A DNA stretch of 64,000 nucleotides from Streptomyces sp. NBC_00376 (GTDB lineage: Bacteria > Actinomycetota > Actinomycetes > Streptomycetales > Streptomycetaceae), in contig NZ_CP107962.1 of assembly GCF_036077095.1 (NCBI RefSeq), positions 186,001 through 250,000 on the forward strand, in the 5' to 3' direction. This document shows, in pieces, positions 52,532 to 62,534 of the stretch. Each line of letters begins with the position of its first letter. Position 1 is the stretch's first letter. The notes below the pieces were generated by a model. The model saw only the letters and a program-made list of their open reading frames with translations. It searched no databases and was not told where the DNA came from. The position numbers and the translations under genes are program-made.

Positions 52532-52993
52532 TCATGCTCCGCATGTCTGGATCAGAGAGGCAAGGACTCCTGCCGGATCATGCAGAAGGCGAGCGCCATC
52601 GGTGACGACGCGACGTGTGCCAGGGTCGACGGGGTCCGTCTTTGCCCACTCCGGAGACCCGATGCCGATCTCAACTTCCAAGCCTGAGGTCGTGGCATAG
52701 CGTCGTTCGGTGATGGGCCCCCACGCTTGCGTTCGGACGAGTTCGCCGAGGGCGAGCTCGTCGGCCCAGGTGTTGTTGAAGTACTGGGTCTGGTCTGTCG
52801 TGAGCAGGACGATGTCGATATCGGAGTCAGGCCGCGCGGCATTGCGGGCGTATGAGCCGACCAGCAGCAGGCCGACGATGTCCTGGCGGGTCGTGGCCCA
52901 GCGTGTGATGCGGTCGATGACCTCCTGCACTTCGGCGACTCGTTCCTGGGAGATCTCGTTCTGGTGTGCTGATTGTTCGGTGCGATGTGTCAT
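52532..52993 (-). CDS. MNT-type nucleotidyltransferase
   Basis: 153 residues. Catalytic core VGLLLVGSYARNAARPDSDI then DIVLLTTD: GSxxR followed by DSDID, two metal-binding Asp, with a third acidic position likely in LEVEIGIGS. Minimal nucleotidyltransferases transfer AMP or similar groups, often within toxin-antitoxin pairs or antibiotic modification. No HEPN partner gene is visible beside it. Lies between IS630 and ISL3. Confidence 0.8.
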   Translation of the reverse strand: MTHRTEQSAHQNEISQERVAEVQEVIDRITRWATTRQDIVGLLLVGSYARNAARPDSDIDIVLLTTDQTQYFNNTWADELALGELVRTQAWGPITERRYATTSGLEVEIGIGSPEWAKTDPVDPGTRRVVTDGARLLHDPAGVLASLIQTCGA

Positions 52994-53126
52994 GTGGGCT
53001 CCTGAGTCTTTTGGCGGCGACTGATCTCGGCTGCGTAGGCGCCCTAGTCACCGGCTGCGGCTCGTGGCCATTTGACGGCGACGGTGATGTGGATGCCGAG
53101 GGTGCTGTCGGCGTACAAGTGAACGT

Positions 53127-54863
53127 GGCTCTGGCAAGATTTTCGTAGCCGGAGATCATCCCGGTGTGAGGGTCGGCCGGTCCGCGTAGCGGCGGCGGAG
53201 GTGGGCGATCAGGACGACGCGGTGGCGGAGAAGTGGGATGCCGGCGCGTCCGCCCATCAGGCGTTTTTGCAGCTTGACGTCGGTGATGCGGCCTTCGTTG
53301 ACGCCGGAGTTGTAAGGGGTGGTGATTCCCTGGGCGACGGCATGGCGGTCTTCGCGCAGGGCTCCGGCGAGGCCGGCGAGAGGGGCCAGTCCGCTGTTTG
53401 CGAGGTCATCCAGCCAGCCTGGTATGGGTGTGGCGTCCCGGTTGTCGAGCATGCTGGCGAACCGGCGGACCAGGTCGTGGGTGTGCCTGAGTTCGGGGCA
53501 GTGGTCGAGGAGCCGGGGCAGGCGATCGTTGATGTGTGGGCTGCGGCGGCCCGGATGTGTGGTGATCCAGCGGGCGGCTTCGCGTGGGGAGGGCGGTCGC
53601 TCGCGTGGCTCGTCCAGCGGCAGGCCCCGTCGGAGGGGTGCGACGGCCATTTTCACCCGCTGGTAGTGGCCGGGGTAGCCCTTGGTCCGGAGTTCCTCGT
53701 GCAGGATCTTCGCACTGTGCTGTCCCTCGTCCCAGCGTTGTTGCAGGTAGTCGAGGTAGGGGTCCAGGGTGGAGGGCTTGCGGGGCGGGCGGCGCATCAC
53801 TTCCTGCCAGGTGCGGGCCCGGGCGTACTTGCGCACGGTGCGGCGGTCCAGGCCGAGCTCCCGGGCCACGGAACTGTGGCTCCGGCCGGCGCGGGTCAGA
53901 TCATGCACGGCCTCGAACAGCCTGCGGGCATGGCGCCCGGCCCGGGTGTCCGCCGCGGTGTTTCCGGCGGCCTCTTCGACCGGTGCGGGATCGGTCGCAC
54001 TGACCGGGGGCAGTACTGCGGCCAGACAACCGCGGTGGGCGGAGGCGATGTCCTGAACGCGGCGGGAGAGGCCCTGCCAGAGGTGAAAGCGGTCGCTGAC
54101 CTGCACGGCGTCGGGTGCGCCGGCGGTAATTCCCAGCCGGTAGGTGAGGGAGCCGTCGCGACAGGCGACCTCGACACCAGGGTGCTTGCGGAGCCACTGG
54201 CTGAGCTGCTCCGCGTCGCGCCCTTCCCAGAGTGTGAGCGGGAGCCGGGTGGTGGCGTCGACCAGGAGGGTGCCGTAGGTGCCGCCGTAGACCGCGAAGT
54301 CGTCCACCCCCAGCACCCGGGGTGTCTCCAGTGGTGGAAGCGGCACCCGCATCAGCTGGGACAGGACCGTGCACCGCGAGAGCGTGACGTTCAGGATCCG
54401 CAGCATTCGGGCACCGCCGCGGCCGGCCAGCACCACGCCGACGGCCTCCACCAGGCCCTGCAACTGTGGGGTGCGCCGCTGGTAGCGCACGGTCAGCCCC
54501 GGCACTTGCTCGGCGAAGGTCACCTTCGGGCAGGCCAGGCTCTCGCAGTACAGGCGGCGTACGGACAACTCGATGAGCAGAGGCCGGCCTCCGAGAGTGA
54601 CATCGGCGAGGCGCCGTACATAACGGCTGTGACACCACGCGCTGAGCTGGCCGCATCCCGTACATCCCGCTGGAGTACCGGATCTCGTGCGGGCGCGGAC
54701 CTCACGACAGCATCGGAGACATCGGCCGAGACCACCAGCACATCGGCCAACTGTGGTAACAGACTTGTCAGTTCATCAGAGCACAGTCACAGGCTGCCCA
54801 CTACGCGGACCGGCCGACCCTCACATCGGGATGATCTCCGGCTACGAAAATCTTGCCAGAGCC
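53127..54863 (-). mobile_element. ISL3-family element with 8-bp target duplication
   Basis: 1737 bp. Ends GGCTCTGGCAAGATTTTCGT (left) and its complement (right) extend as long inverted repeats into the element. GTGAACGT occurs directly outside both ends (53119-53126, 54864-54871), the 8-bp duplication typical of ISL3. The insertion is therefore undisturbed since it occurred. Confidence 0.9.
53156..54760 (-). pseudogene. ISL3 transposase, frameshifted near N-terminus
   Basis: The N-terminal frame reads LPQLADVLVVSADVSDAVV. Near 54685 the frame changes to VRARTRSGTPAGCTGCGQLS (zinc-finger Cys), WCHSRYVRRLADVTLGGRPL, then RRLYCESLACPKVTFAEQVP and the DDE domain RVLGVDDFAVYGGTYGTLLV, VQVSDRFHLWQGLSRRV, NSGVNEGRITDVKLQKRLMG. 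One indel separates the parts. The long frame from 54568 lacks the zinc finger. Confidence 0.8.
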
Positions 54864-54974
54864 GTGAACGTGCACCACCACGTACGGATGAGAATGCACC
54901 GTTGTTGATGTACTGCGTGGCTGGGGCCGGGAGTCTGCTGTCGTCTGGTCGGGGTCGGCGGAGGGCGGCTTGCA

Positions 54975-56075
54975 GTGGTGTTGGACCCGCATCGGTGGCT
55001 GGAGCTGAGGCGGTTTCGCGGTCTGTACGAGTCCGGTGCGATGAGCCTGCGGGAGATCGCGAAGGAGACCGGGCTGAACCGTCGCACGGTCGCCAAGTAC
55101 CTGTCGGGCGAGGTGCCGGTTGCGCCGCCGAAGAGGGCGGCGAACGGTCAGCCGCGCCAGCGGGTGGTGGACGAGGTCGCGCCGCTGATCGATGCGATGC
55201 TGCGGGCGGAGATCCTGCTCAAGGGGGCGGTGATCCACGAGCGGCTGGTGGCGGAGTACGGGTTCACCGGCAATTACCAGCGCGTGAAGATGTACTTGCA
55301 GGAGGCCAGGCCGCGGGTCGCGGAGGAGCTGGGCATCAGCCCGGGTGAGCTGGCCGGGCTGCACCGCCGGTTCGAGGTGGTGCCCGGAGCTCAAGCCCAA
55401 GTCGACTGAGGTGACGAGGGCAGGATTCTCGCCCATGTCGGGATCCCGAAGGTCTACTCGTTCCACATGACGCTGTCGTACTCGCGGGACCCGTTCTGCT
55501 GCTTCACCACCAGCCAGGACCTGGCCACGCTCTTCGACTGCCATCGTCAGGCGTTTGTCCACTTCGGTGGTGTCCCGATGTCGATCGTCTACGACCGGAC
55601 CAAGACCGTGGTCCGTCGGCATGTCGCCCCTGGTGAGGCCGTTCCTCTGCATCCGGAGGCGGTCGCATTCGCCGGTCACTACGACTTCGATCCCGATGTC
55701 CTGGCCGCATACAGGCCCACTGGAAAGGGCCGGGTCGAGCGCCAGGTCCTGATCGTCCGCGACCACGTCCTGGCCGGACGCGCCTTCTCCTCCACCGAGG
55801 AACTGGACTCCGCGTTCACTGCCTGGGTTCCGCTGCGGCGGGCCAAGGTCCACGGCACCCACGGCGAGGTCATCGGTCTGCGAGCGGTCCGTGATCACAT
55901 GGCTCTCCGCCCACTGCCGGCTACTCCATATGTGGTCGCCCAGCGGCATCTCCGCTACGTCGGCAAGGACTGCCTCGTCGCTTTCGAAGCGAACCTCTAC
56001 TCGGTGCCAGCTCTACGGATCCGCCCGCGGCAGCTGGTCGAGGTCAGGGCCACGAAGTCCCAGGTCACCCTCCAT
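54975..56075 (+). pseudogene. IS21-family IstA transposase with internal stop
   Basis: Starts VVLDPHRWLELRRFRGLYES with HTH MSLREIAKETGLNRRTVAKY. At 55407 TGA interrupts VVPGAQAQVD*GDEG, where relatives have Trp (VDWGDEG) right after the first catalytic Asp. The same frame continues ILAHVGIPKVYSFHMTLSYS, SIVYDRTKTVVRRHVAPGEA and RPTGKGRVERQVLIVRDHVL. The C-terminus is lost at the ligase fragment near 56075; no istB is present. Confidence 0.8.
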
Positions 56076-56330
56076 GCCACCGAGCTGGGCGCTCTCCTCC
56101 GGCCAGCGGGACCAGAGCATCCCTGGTGGGGCCGGCACTTCTCAGCCGGGTGGGGAACGAAGGAGCCGTTGGTCTTCCAGCCCGTGGTGCCCGACCTCGT
56201 CGCCGAAGTCGACACCGATACGCTCTCGACCTGGGCAGGCACCGGCATCCGGTGCGCTACCTGCGGATCCGTGAGGACATGGCCCCGGCGACGTCCGGGA
56301 ATGACCGTCTCTCACCAGGCCAGCCTTGCG
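56076..56330 (+). pseudogene. ATP-dependent DNA ligase C-terminal fragment
   Basis: ELGALLRPAGPEHPWWGRHF then SAGWGTKEPLVFQPVVPDLV, followed in another frame by HRHPVRYLRIREDMAPATSG. These are the OB-fold and terminal motif (RHPVRYLRxRxD) of actinobacterial ATP-dependent ligases. It is fused in frame to IstA at its start and frameshifted near 56240. Confidence 0.65.
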
Positions 56331-56366
56331 CAAATGAGAGCTGGTCATAGTCCTAGCCCCGGCCTT

Positions 56367-56562
56367 TCAGGCGGCCTGATCGAAGCCGGCCGCGGCCGGG
56401 TCTTGCCCGCGCAGAGGAGTGAAGTCCACGTCCAGCTTCTGGTCGTATGCCTCGGGCTGGATGCGTGCTGTATCGCCGAACCGGTTGATGTGCCCAGTCA
56501 GATACGGCGAGATGTGCGCCAGGTCCTCCGGCTCGATCTCCCAGCCCTCCTCCCGCAGCGAG
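56367..56562 (-). pseudogene. Tn3-family transposase C-terminal fragment
   Basis: The minus frame GWEIEPEDLAHISPYLTGHI then NRFGDTARIQPEAYDQKLDV and a stop at 56367. SPYxTxHINRFG is the end signature of Tn3 transposases. Both flanks are unrelated. Confidence 0.6.
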
Positions 56563-56673
56563 CATTACCGCAAGGTGTATGCCTTGCTCCAGCGGGCCCT
56601 GGTGGAGTCGGACAAGGCGGGCATCACGACCTTCGTGATGCGCGGGCGCGAGTACCTCGTCGCAAGGGGCTCG
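56560..56673 (+). pseudogene. Ku fragment
   Basis: The frame reads EHYRKVYALLQRALVESDKA then GITTFVMRGREYLVARGSPE. This is the helix-strand stretch of the Ku core (Y-x-L-L-x-x-A-L-x-x-S-D-K ... R-x-R-E-x-L). It is a different Ku lineage from the gene at 3799 and is cut on both sides. Confidence 0.6.
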
Positions 56674-56813
56674 CCGGAGTTCACCTCGCCACCGACATCC
56701 CGGTCTACCTCTGCGACCTTGCCAGCCCACGCCGACCAGCTCAAGGCCGTCCTCGCGAAACGCTCGGCTGGGAAACCCCAGCCGAACGCCTGTATAAACT
56801 GCTCACGGCCTGA
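56674..56813 (+). pseudogene. IS30-family transposase remnant
   Basis: GVHLATDIPVYLCDLASP joined to GRPRETLGWETPAERLYKLL and a stop: the start and end of the IS30 catalytic C-terminal region with the middle deleted. Confidence 0.6.
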
Positions 56814-56894
56814 TCAACACGACCACGTGTTGCGACGACCCCTGAAACCGCCGCGTGCGGTTCCGGGGCCCTTCGCGGTGTGCGGGCGACGCGG

Positions 56895-59420
56895 TCACTC
56901 GGCCTTGATGGCCGCCAGCATGTTCAGCTTCGCCGCGCGGCGGGCCGGCCAGACCGCGGCCAGCATGCCGACCACGGCGGACAGGGCGAAGAAGATGCCA
57001 ATCCGGCCCCACGGCACGACCAGCTCGTACGTCGTGAGCGAGGCGCTGATCAGCTCACCGGCGGCCCAGCCGAAGAACACGCCGAGCCCGATGCCGAGCA
57101 CCCCGCCGAACAGGGAGATCACCAGTGACTCCAGACGCACCATGCGCTTGACGCCGGAGCGGTCCAGGCCGATGGCACGCAGCATGCCGATCTCCTGGGA
57201 GCGCTCGAAGACCGACATCGCCAGCGTGTTGACGACACCCAGGACGGCGACGATCACGGCCATGGCCAGCAACGCGTACATCATGTTCAGGAGCAGGTTG
57301 ACCGACTGGGAGATGCCCTCGGAGATATCGTCCTGGTCCTGGACGGAGATCGCGGGGTTCTTGCCCAGCGCGTCGATCAGCTGGTCCTTGGTGGCCTCGG
57401 TGGCGCCGCCCTTCGTCGTGACCATCACCTGCAGGTCGCTGACGTGCTTCTGGTGCGTGCCGAGGACGCTGTTGTCGACGAGGATCTGCCGGATCATCTC
57501 GTTGCCCTTGTAGACACCCGAGACGGTCACAGTTTCCTTCTTGCCGTCCTCGAACGTCACGGGGAGACGGGAGCCGACCTTCCAGCCCTTCTCCTGGGCC
57601 GTGCCGCTGTCGATGACCGCCTTGCCGCCGGCCAGGCCGTCCAGGGAGCCGGAGGAGAAGTCGAGACGGGTCAGCTCACCGAAGGCCGCGCCGCTGACGC
57701 CGGCCAGGTATGTGGTCTTGCCGCCGATGCGGACGGCGGAGCTGCGCAGCGCGCTGGAGGCGGTGACCTCGTCGAGAGAGGAGAGCTTCTTCTCCACCTC
57801 GGGGGAGAGCGGCGTCATACCGACCATGGACACCACGTAGTCGGCCTTGAGGGAATCCCTCGCCATCTTGTCGAGGCCCTTCTGAACGCTGTTCCCGATC
57901 ACCGTCAGACCGGTGATGAGGGTCAGGCCCACCATCAGGGCGGAGGCGGTGGCCGCCGTACGGCGGGGGTTGCGTACCGCGTTCTGCCGGGCGATGGTGC
58001 CCGCGATGCCGAACGCGCGGAGCACGGGCCCGGCGAGAGCGATCAGCGGACGGGACAGCAGCGGCGTCAGGACGAACACACCGATCAGCAGCAGCACCGC
58101 GCCCAGGCCCATCACGGCCTTGCCGTCCTTCATGCCGGTGGCGACCAGCACGGCGGCGACACCGGCGCCCGCGATGAGCGCGCCGACGGTGTTGCGGACG
58201 ATCAGCGACTTGGTGGTGGCGGTGGCGTGCACGCTGTTCATCGCGGCGACCGGCGGGGTCTTCGCGGCGCGGCGGCCAGGCAGCCAGGCGGCGAGGACGG
58301 TCACGCCGACGCCGACCAGCAGCGCGGTGAGGACGGTGGAGACGGAGACGACCAGCGGGCCGTCGGGAACGATCGCGCCGGTGCTGCTCATCAGGGCGCG
58401 CATCCCGGCTCCGATGCCGACGCCGATGGCCAGACCCGTGACGGCGGCGACCGCGCCGACGACCACGGCCTCGATGAGCACGGAGCGGGTGACCTGGCGG
58501 CGGCTCGCGCCGATCGCGCGCATCAGCGCCAGTTCCTTGGTGCGCTGGGCGACCAGCATGGTGAAGGTGTTGGCGATGAGGAAGACGCCGACGAACAGCG
58601 CGATGCCGGCGAAGCCCAGGAGGCCCGTCTTCACGCTGTCCATGCTCTTCTCGGTCTGCTCGGCGTCGTCTTCGGCGAGCTTCTTGCCGGTGGCGGCGTC
58701 GGCACCCTTGGCGGGCAGGACCTTCTCGATCTCCGAGAGCAGCGCGGTCTGCGAGGTGCCCGGAGCGGCCTTGACGTGGATCTCGCTGTAGCGGCCGGGG
58801 CCGGTGAACAGCTTCTGGGCAGTGGCGTTGTCGAACAGCGCGAGGCTGCCGCCGGCCGTGACCGCGCCGTCGTCGGTGGTGAAGACGCCGGTCAGCGTGG
58901 TCTTGCGGACCGGTCCGTCGACGGAGACGCGGACGGTGTCGCCGACCTTGTAGCCGGCCTCGTCGGCGGTCCGGGAGTCCAGGGCGATCTGGCCGGTGCC
59001 GTGCGGGGCGCTGCCGTCGCGCATCGGATAGCGGGGGTCCTTGCCGTCGGCGCCGGGGTAGTAGTTGCCGCCGCGGGTGGAGAATCCGTGGCCGATCAGC
59101 TTACCGTTCTTGTCGGCGATGGCGGTGAACCCGGTGACCGTGCCGGAGACCGATTCGGCGCCGGGCACCTTGGCGGCCTGGTCGAGCAGCTTCCGGTCGA
59201 GGGAGGGCCGGGCGCCGGGGCCGGTCTGGGAGCTGTCCGGCTGGATGGCGACGTCGACGCCGGCGTAGCCCTTGAGGGCGCTGTCGCGGAGGGCTTCGGA
59301 GATGGTCGAGGTGAAGACCAGGGTGCCGGAGACGAAGGCCACGCCGAGCATCACGGCGAGGACGGTCATCAGCAGCCGGGTCTTGTGCGCGAGCACATTG
59401 CGCAAGGCGGTACGGAACAT
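56895..59420 (-). CDS. FtsX-type ABC transporter permease
   Basis: 841 residues. Begins MFRTALRNVLAHKTRLLMTV with TM1, followed by a ~230-residue extracytoplasmic MacB-like domain. Two FtsX domains follow: TGLLGFAGIALFVGVFLIAN ... ALMRAIGASRRQVTRSVLIE and MMYALLAMAVIVAVLGVVNT ... MLRAIGLDRSGVKRMVRLES, separated by a second periplasmic-type domain. Eight or more membrane segments in all. Works with the ATPase encoded 50 bp upstream, moving or signalling with lipid or peptide substrates; substrate unknown. Confidence 0.92.
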   Translation of the reverse strand: MFRTALRNVLAHKTRLLMTVLAVMLGVAFVSGTLVFTSTISEALRDSALKGYAGVDVAIQPDSSQTGPGARPSLDRKLLDQAAKVPGAESVSGTVTGFTAIADKNGKLIGHGFSTRGGNYYPGADGKDPRYPMRDGSAPHGTGQIALDSRTADEAGYKVGDTVRVSVDGPVRKTTLTGVFTTDDGAVTAGGSLALFDNATAQKLFTGPGRYSEIHVKAAPGTSQTALLSEIEKVLPAKGADAATGKKLAEDDAEQTEKSMDSVKTGLLGFAGIALFVGVFLIANTFTMLVAQRTKELALMRAIGASRRQVTRSVLIEAVVVGAVAAVTGLAIGVGIGAGMRALMSSTGAIVPDGPLVVSVSTVLTALLVGVGVTVLAAWLPGRRAAKTPPVAAMNSVHATATTKSLIVRNTVGALIAGAGVAAVLVATGMKDGKAVMGLGAVLLLIGVFVLTPLLSRPLIALAGPVLRAFGIAGTIARQNAVRNPRRTAATASALMVGLTLITGLTVIGNSVQKGLDKMARDSLKADYVVSMVGMTPLSPEVEKKLSSLDEVTASSALRSSAVRIGGKTTYLAGVSGAAFGELTRLDFSSGSLDGLAGGKAVIDSGTAQEKGWKVGSRLPVTFEDGKKETVTVSGVYKGNEMIRQILVDNSVLGTHQKHVSDLQVMVTTKGGATEATKDQLIDALGKNPAISVQDQDDISEGISQSVNLLLNMMYALLAMAVIVAVLGVVNTLAMSVFERSQEIGMLRAIGLDRSGVKRMVRLESLVISLFGGVLGIGLGVFFGWAAGELISASLTTYELVVPWGRIGIFFALSAVVGMLAAVWPARRAAKLNMLAAIKAE

Positions 59421-59470
59421 GGGTGAGTCAGTCCTGGAGAAGAGGGGCGAAGTACGGTCGGCTGTCGGGG

Positions 59471-60252
59471 TCAGCTGGTGCGTCCCTTGGCGTCGAAGCC
59501 CTTCATCCGCTCCAGCACCTTGCCAGCGGTCGGGTCGGGCATGTCGTCGACGATCCGGCCGTCCGCGAGGAAGACGACACGGTCCGCGTAGGAGGCGGCG
59601 ACGGGGTCATGGGTAACCATGACGACGGTCTGGCCCAGCTCGCGTACGGAGTCGCGGAGGAAGCCGAGGACCTCGGTGCCGGAGCGGGAGTCGAGGTTGC
59701 CGGTGGGCTCGTCCGCGAAGTTGATCTCGGGCCGGGAGGCCAGTGCGCGGGCGACCGCGACGCGCTGCTGCTGGCCGCCGGAGAGCTGGCCCGGGCGGTG
59801 ATTGAGGCGGCCGGAGAGGCCGACGGTAGCTACGACGCGGTCCAGCCAGGCGCGGTCCGGCTTACGGCCCGCGATGTCCATGGGCAGGGTGATGTTCTCC
59901 AGAGCGGACAGCGTCGGCAGCAGGTTGAACGCCTGGAAGACGAAGCCGATCTTGTCGCGGCGCAGCTGGGTGAGCTTCTTGTCCTTCAGACCGATCAGCT
60001 CGGTTTCCCCTATGCGGGCGGAGTCCCCGGATATCGTGTCCAGCCCGGCCATGCAGTGCATCAGCGTCGACTTGCCGGACCCGGAGGGGCCCATGATCGC
60101 GGTGAACTGGGCCTGGTGGAACTCGACGGACACGGCGTCGAGCGCGACGACTTGAGTGTCTCCCTCCCCGTAGACCTTGGTGAGTTCCGTGGCGCGGGCG
60201 GCCGCCGTCGTGGCGTAACTGGCAGAGGGACGCCGAAGTGAATGGTGGTCAC
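59471..60252 (-). pseudogene. ABC transporter ATPase with apparent frameshift near start
   Basis: MacB/LolD-type ATPase: ATELTKVYGEGDTQVVALDA, Walker A MGPSGSGKSTLMHCMAGLD, FVFQAFNLLPTLSALENITL, signature LSGGQQQRVAVARALASRPE, Walker B NFADEPTGNLDSR and switch VTHD. The only well-supported start, GTG 60252 with AGGAG upstream, is in a different frame; the reading switches near TTCGGCGTCCCTCTGCC. One missing C in the CCC run would explain it. The GTG at 60133 would lose the first strands. Could be a sequencing error. Confidence 0.7.
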
Positions 60253-60669
60253 CGGGAGGACTCCTGTTGGGACATACGGGCCGCCGGAGGCGGCACGAGG
60301 CCGGAGAGGCACGGGGTCGGATTTCGACGGTGGCTCAATCGGCCGTGTCATGAGGACCCCTCCATCGTCGCCACGGAAACCGGCCCGGACGTCAACCCGT
60401 GTGACCGTCCCAGGGACAGTCCTGGGGCGCAGCCGTAACCTGCACAGTCATCCCTGGGGATGATTAGGCGCCCTGACGAAAGTCGCGTGCGGGTGCGGTG
60501 CAGGCGATCGAGCAGGCCCACGCCCAGTGTCGCCGCCAGGCCGCGGCGACCGAGGCCGCCGTGCTGCGTCAGGCCCGCGCAGCGCGCCGTCCGCGTACAA
60601 AGGGCGGCAGCGTGACTCACCCAGGCTCATCGGCCCCTGGTGCACCGTACGGAGGGCCCGCAGCGCGGC
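60253..60669. other. Promoter region of ABC operon
   Basis: No supported gene. It carries the RBS for GTG 60252 and probably the promoter further out. Confidence 0.35.
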
Positions 60670-61040
60670 CCGGGCGCACATCGGCTGTTTTCACGGGGAT
60701 CTCCCGGCATCATGTCGCTTGCTTGGTCGAGGAGTTGGCCAGGCCGTGGCAGGCTGTTGTCGAAGGATGCCGTTACGGAGCACGCGGTGGGGCCAGGAAG
60801 CGGACTGCGGGGGCCGGTCCACGGCACCAACTGGTTTTCGTCGACCGGTTGACGGCTACATTGATTCACCTGCGGCACGATCTTCCGCACTCGGTGCTCG
60901 GGCTGCTGTTCGGCGTCGACCGTTCCACGACCACTCGCGCGATCGACGAGATACGTACCCTGCTGGCCGAGCGGGGATGTGCGGTCCCCAATCGTTCCGG
61001 CCTGCGGCTGCGGTTCTTGGCGGATGCCGTTGTGCCTCCG
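60670..61040 (+). pseudogene. IS5-type transposase N-terminal fragment
   Basis: TSAVFTGISRHHVACLVEEL, RTAGAGPRHQLVFVDRLTAT, LIHLRHDLPHSVLGLLFGVD and RSTTTRAIDEIRTLLAERGC are the HTH_Tnp_4 region of Streptomyces IS5-group transposases. The DDE part is absent. It is joined upstream to an unrelated open frame. Confidence 0.65.
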
Positions 61041-61234
61041 AGCGGCAGCACTGTTCCGGGACCGTGAACCGCCTGAGCATCAGCTGGTAAAGTGCGCGTC
61101 TTCGCTGCCCGCCGTCCTCGCTGCCCCGTGCAGCAGGGACAGACGGTTTGGCCACTCGCCGCCGATTGTCAGACCCCGGCGGGCACCGTGGCCTGCATGA
61201 CAACGGACTACCCCCGCTCCGCTCGGTGCCCAGC

Positions 61235-61933
61235 CTACGGCACGTACACCACGTTCGGATCAGTGCTGGCCGGCGCGGGACCGGTGCGCGGGTCGTGGCT
61301 GGGCTTGGCTGCGGTGAGCTGGGCCTGGGTCAGGCGGGGGCCGGTGGGTGAGGCATCGCGGACGAGGCCCTGACGGATCGCCTCCTTCGCGCTGATCTTC
61401 GGCGCGGGGGCGGGCTTGGACGCGGCGAAGGTCGGCGCGAACAGCCAGTGGTTGCCGGACGGGGCCCAACCACCTTGCCACTGGGTGCCGTCCCAGGCGA
61501 AGGCCCCCGCGTTGGTGGCGTACCAGCGATCGCCGCAGGCGAGGTTGGGCCGTAGGTACCATCGCGGATCCCAGGCGCTACTCGTGTTGAAATTCCAACC
61601 AGTGAGCAGGTTGTTGCAGCGGAACCAGACGTTCGAAGGCGCGTCGTAGGCCAGGACTTCGAACTGGACCGCGATATATCCGGCGGGCAGCTCCTTCTGC
61701 GTCTTGCACCAGCCTTCGTAGTATCCCCACACCTCGATCCCGCCGACGGAGTAGCCGCGGTTGTCGTAGCCGTTGGAGATTTCGGCGTAGGTCTTCGTGC
61801 AGAGGCTGGCGCTCTGGTAGCGCCACGGTTTTTCGTACACGACGTGGGCGTTCGCGGAGCCGGTGAAACCAAGCAGCATGATGCTGGCTGCCATGGTGGC
61901 GGTCAGGGCGCGGGCGAGCGATCTTGGCTTCAA
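61235..61933 (-). CDS. Secreted hypothetical protein
   Basis: 232 residues from TTG 61933 (GGGGGAAG upstream). Signal peptide: LKPRSLARALTATMAASIML LGFTGSANA (cleavage after ANA, ~res 30). The mature part is Trp/Tyr-rich with Cys at SLCTKTYAEI, GWCKTQKEL, RCNNLLTGWN and LACGDRWYAT, probably two disulfides. A Lys/Pro/Ala-rich C-terminal tail follows. Extracellular; no family recognised. Confidence 0.7.
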   Translation of the reverse strand: MKPRSLARALTATMAASIMLLGFTGSANAHVVYEKPWRYQSASLCTKTYAEISNGYDNRGYSVGGIEVWGYYEGWCKTQKELPAGYIAVQFEVLAYDAPSNVWFRCNNLLTGWNFNTSSAWDPRWYLRPNLACGDRWYATNAGAFAWDGTQWQGGWAPSGNHWLFAPTFAASKPAPAPKISAKEAIRQGLVRDASPTGPRLTQAQLTAAKPSHDPRTGPAPASTDPNVVYVP

Positions 61934-62534
61934 GCTACTTCCCCCTGGAGTCGGTGGTACCGCCTTCGGACGGGCGCCCACTGTGCGCTCAGCGGTTGCC
62001 CGAGGCAGGGTGACAGTGACCGTTTCGGGTCGGCGCCTCGAATGGCGCCGGGGCCACGTGCTCCCCGTTCCCTCACAGTGTGGCGCGCTGTACTGGCTAC
62101 GAATTGGCAATGCGTGCAGCGCTATTTGTGACTCAGCACATGACGCTGAAGCCTCCCGGTCATCAATAACCTCGGGCATCGCGAACTGGTCGTCGATACC
62201 GCTGCATATCGGTCAGTCGGCCGGCGAGCACTCTCTACGCTCGGCGGCGGTGGCAGCCGTCGGGGACCAGACCAGTCAGGCCCCCGCCGTGAGCCAGGCC
62301 AGGAGGCGGTGGAGGGTGAGGGTCTAGTGGCTCCGGCCCCTTCGCGTGACTGTAGCCGCGGACTCCGATCAGGTCCGGACGGCCGTCTCCCAGGGCGGCA
62401 CCTGCCCGGGCCTGGCCGATCCGCCTGCAATTCCTTTCTGGAGATTCCCCGCCCCCGACCTGAACATCGCTAGGGCCTGGGGACATCGAGGTCGTCATGG
62501 TTGAGCACCGCGTGCGCGCGGCCTCGATGCGGCA
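61934..62534. other. Intergenic region
   Basis: About 600 bp without a supported gene. It contains the promoter of the secreted protein; short frames on both strands lack RBS. Confidence 0.4.

Noticed and set aside
57444-59426. 660-codon plus-strand frame over the ABC permease
   Set aside because: Low-complexity Gly/Asp/Ala-rich antisense of the FtsX permease without RBS or domain.
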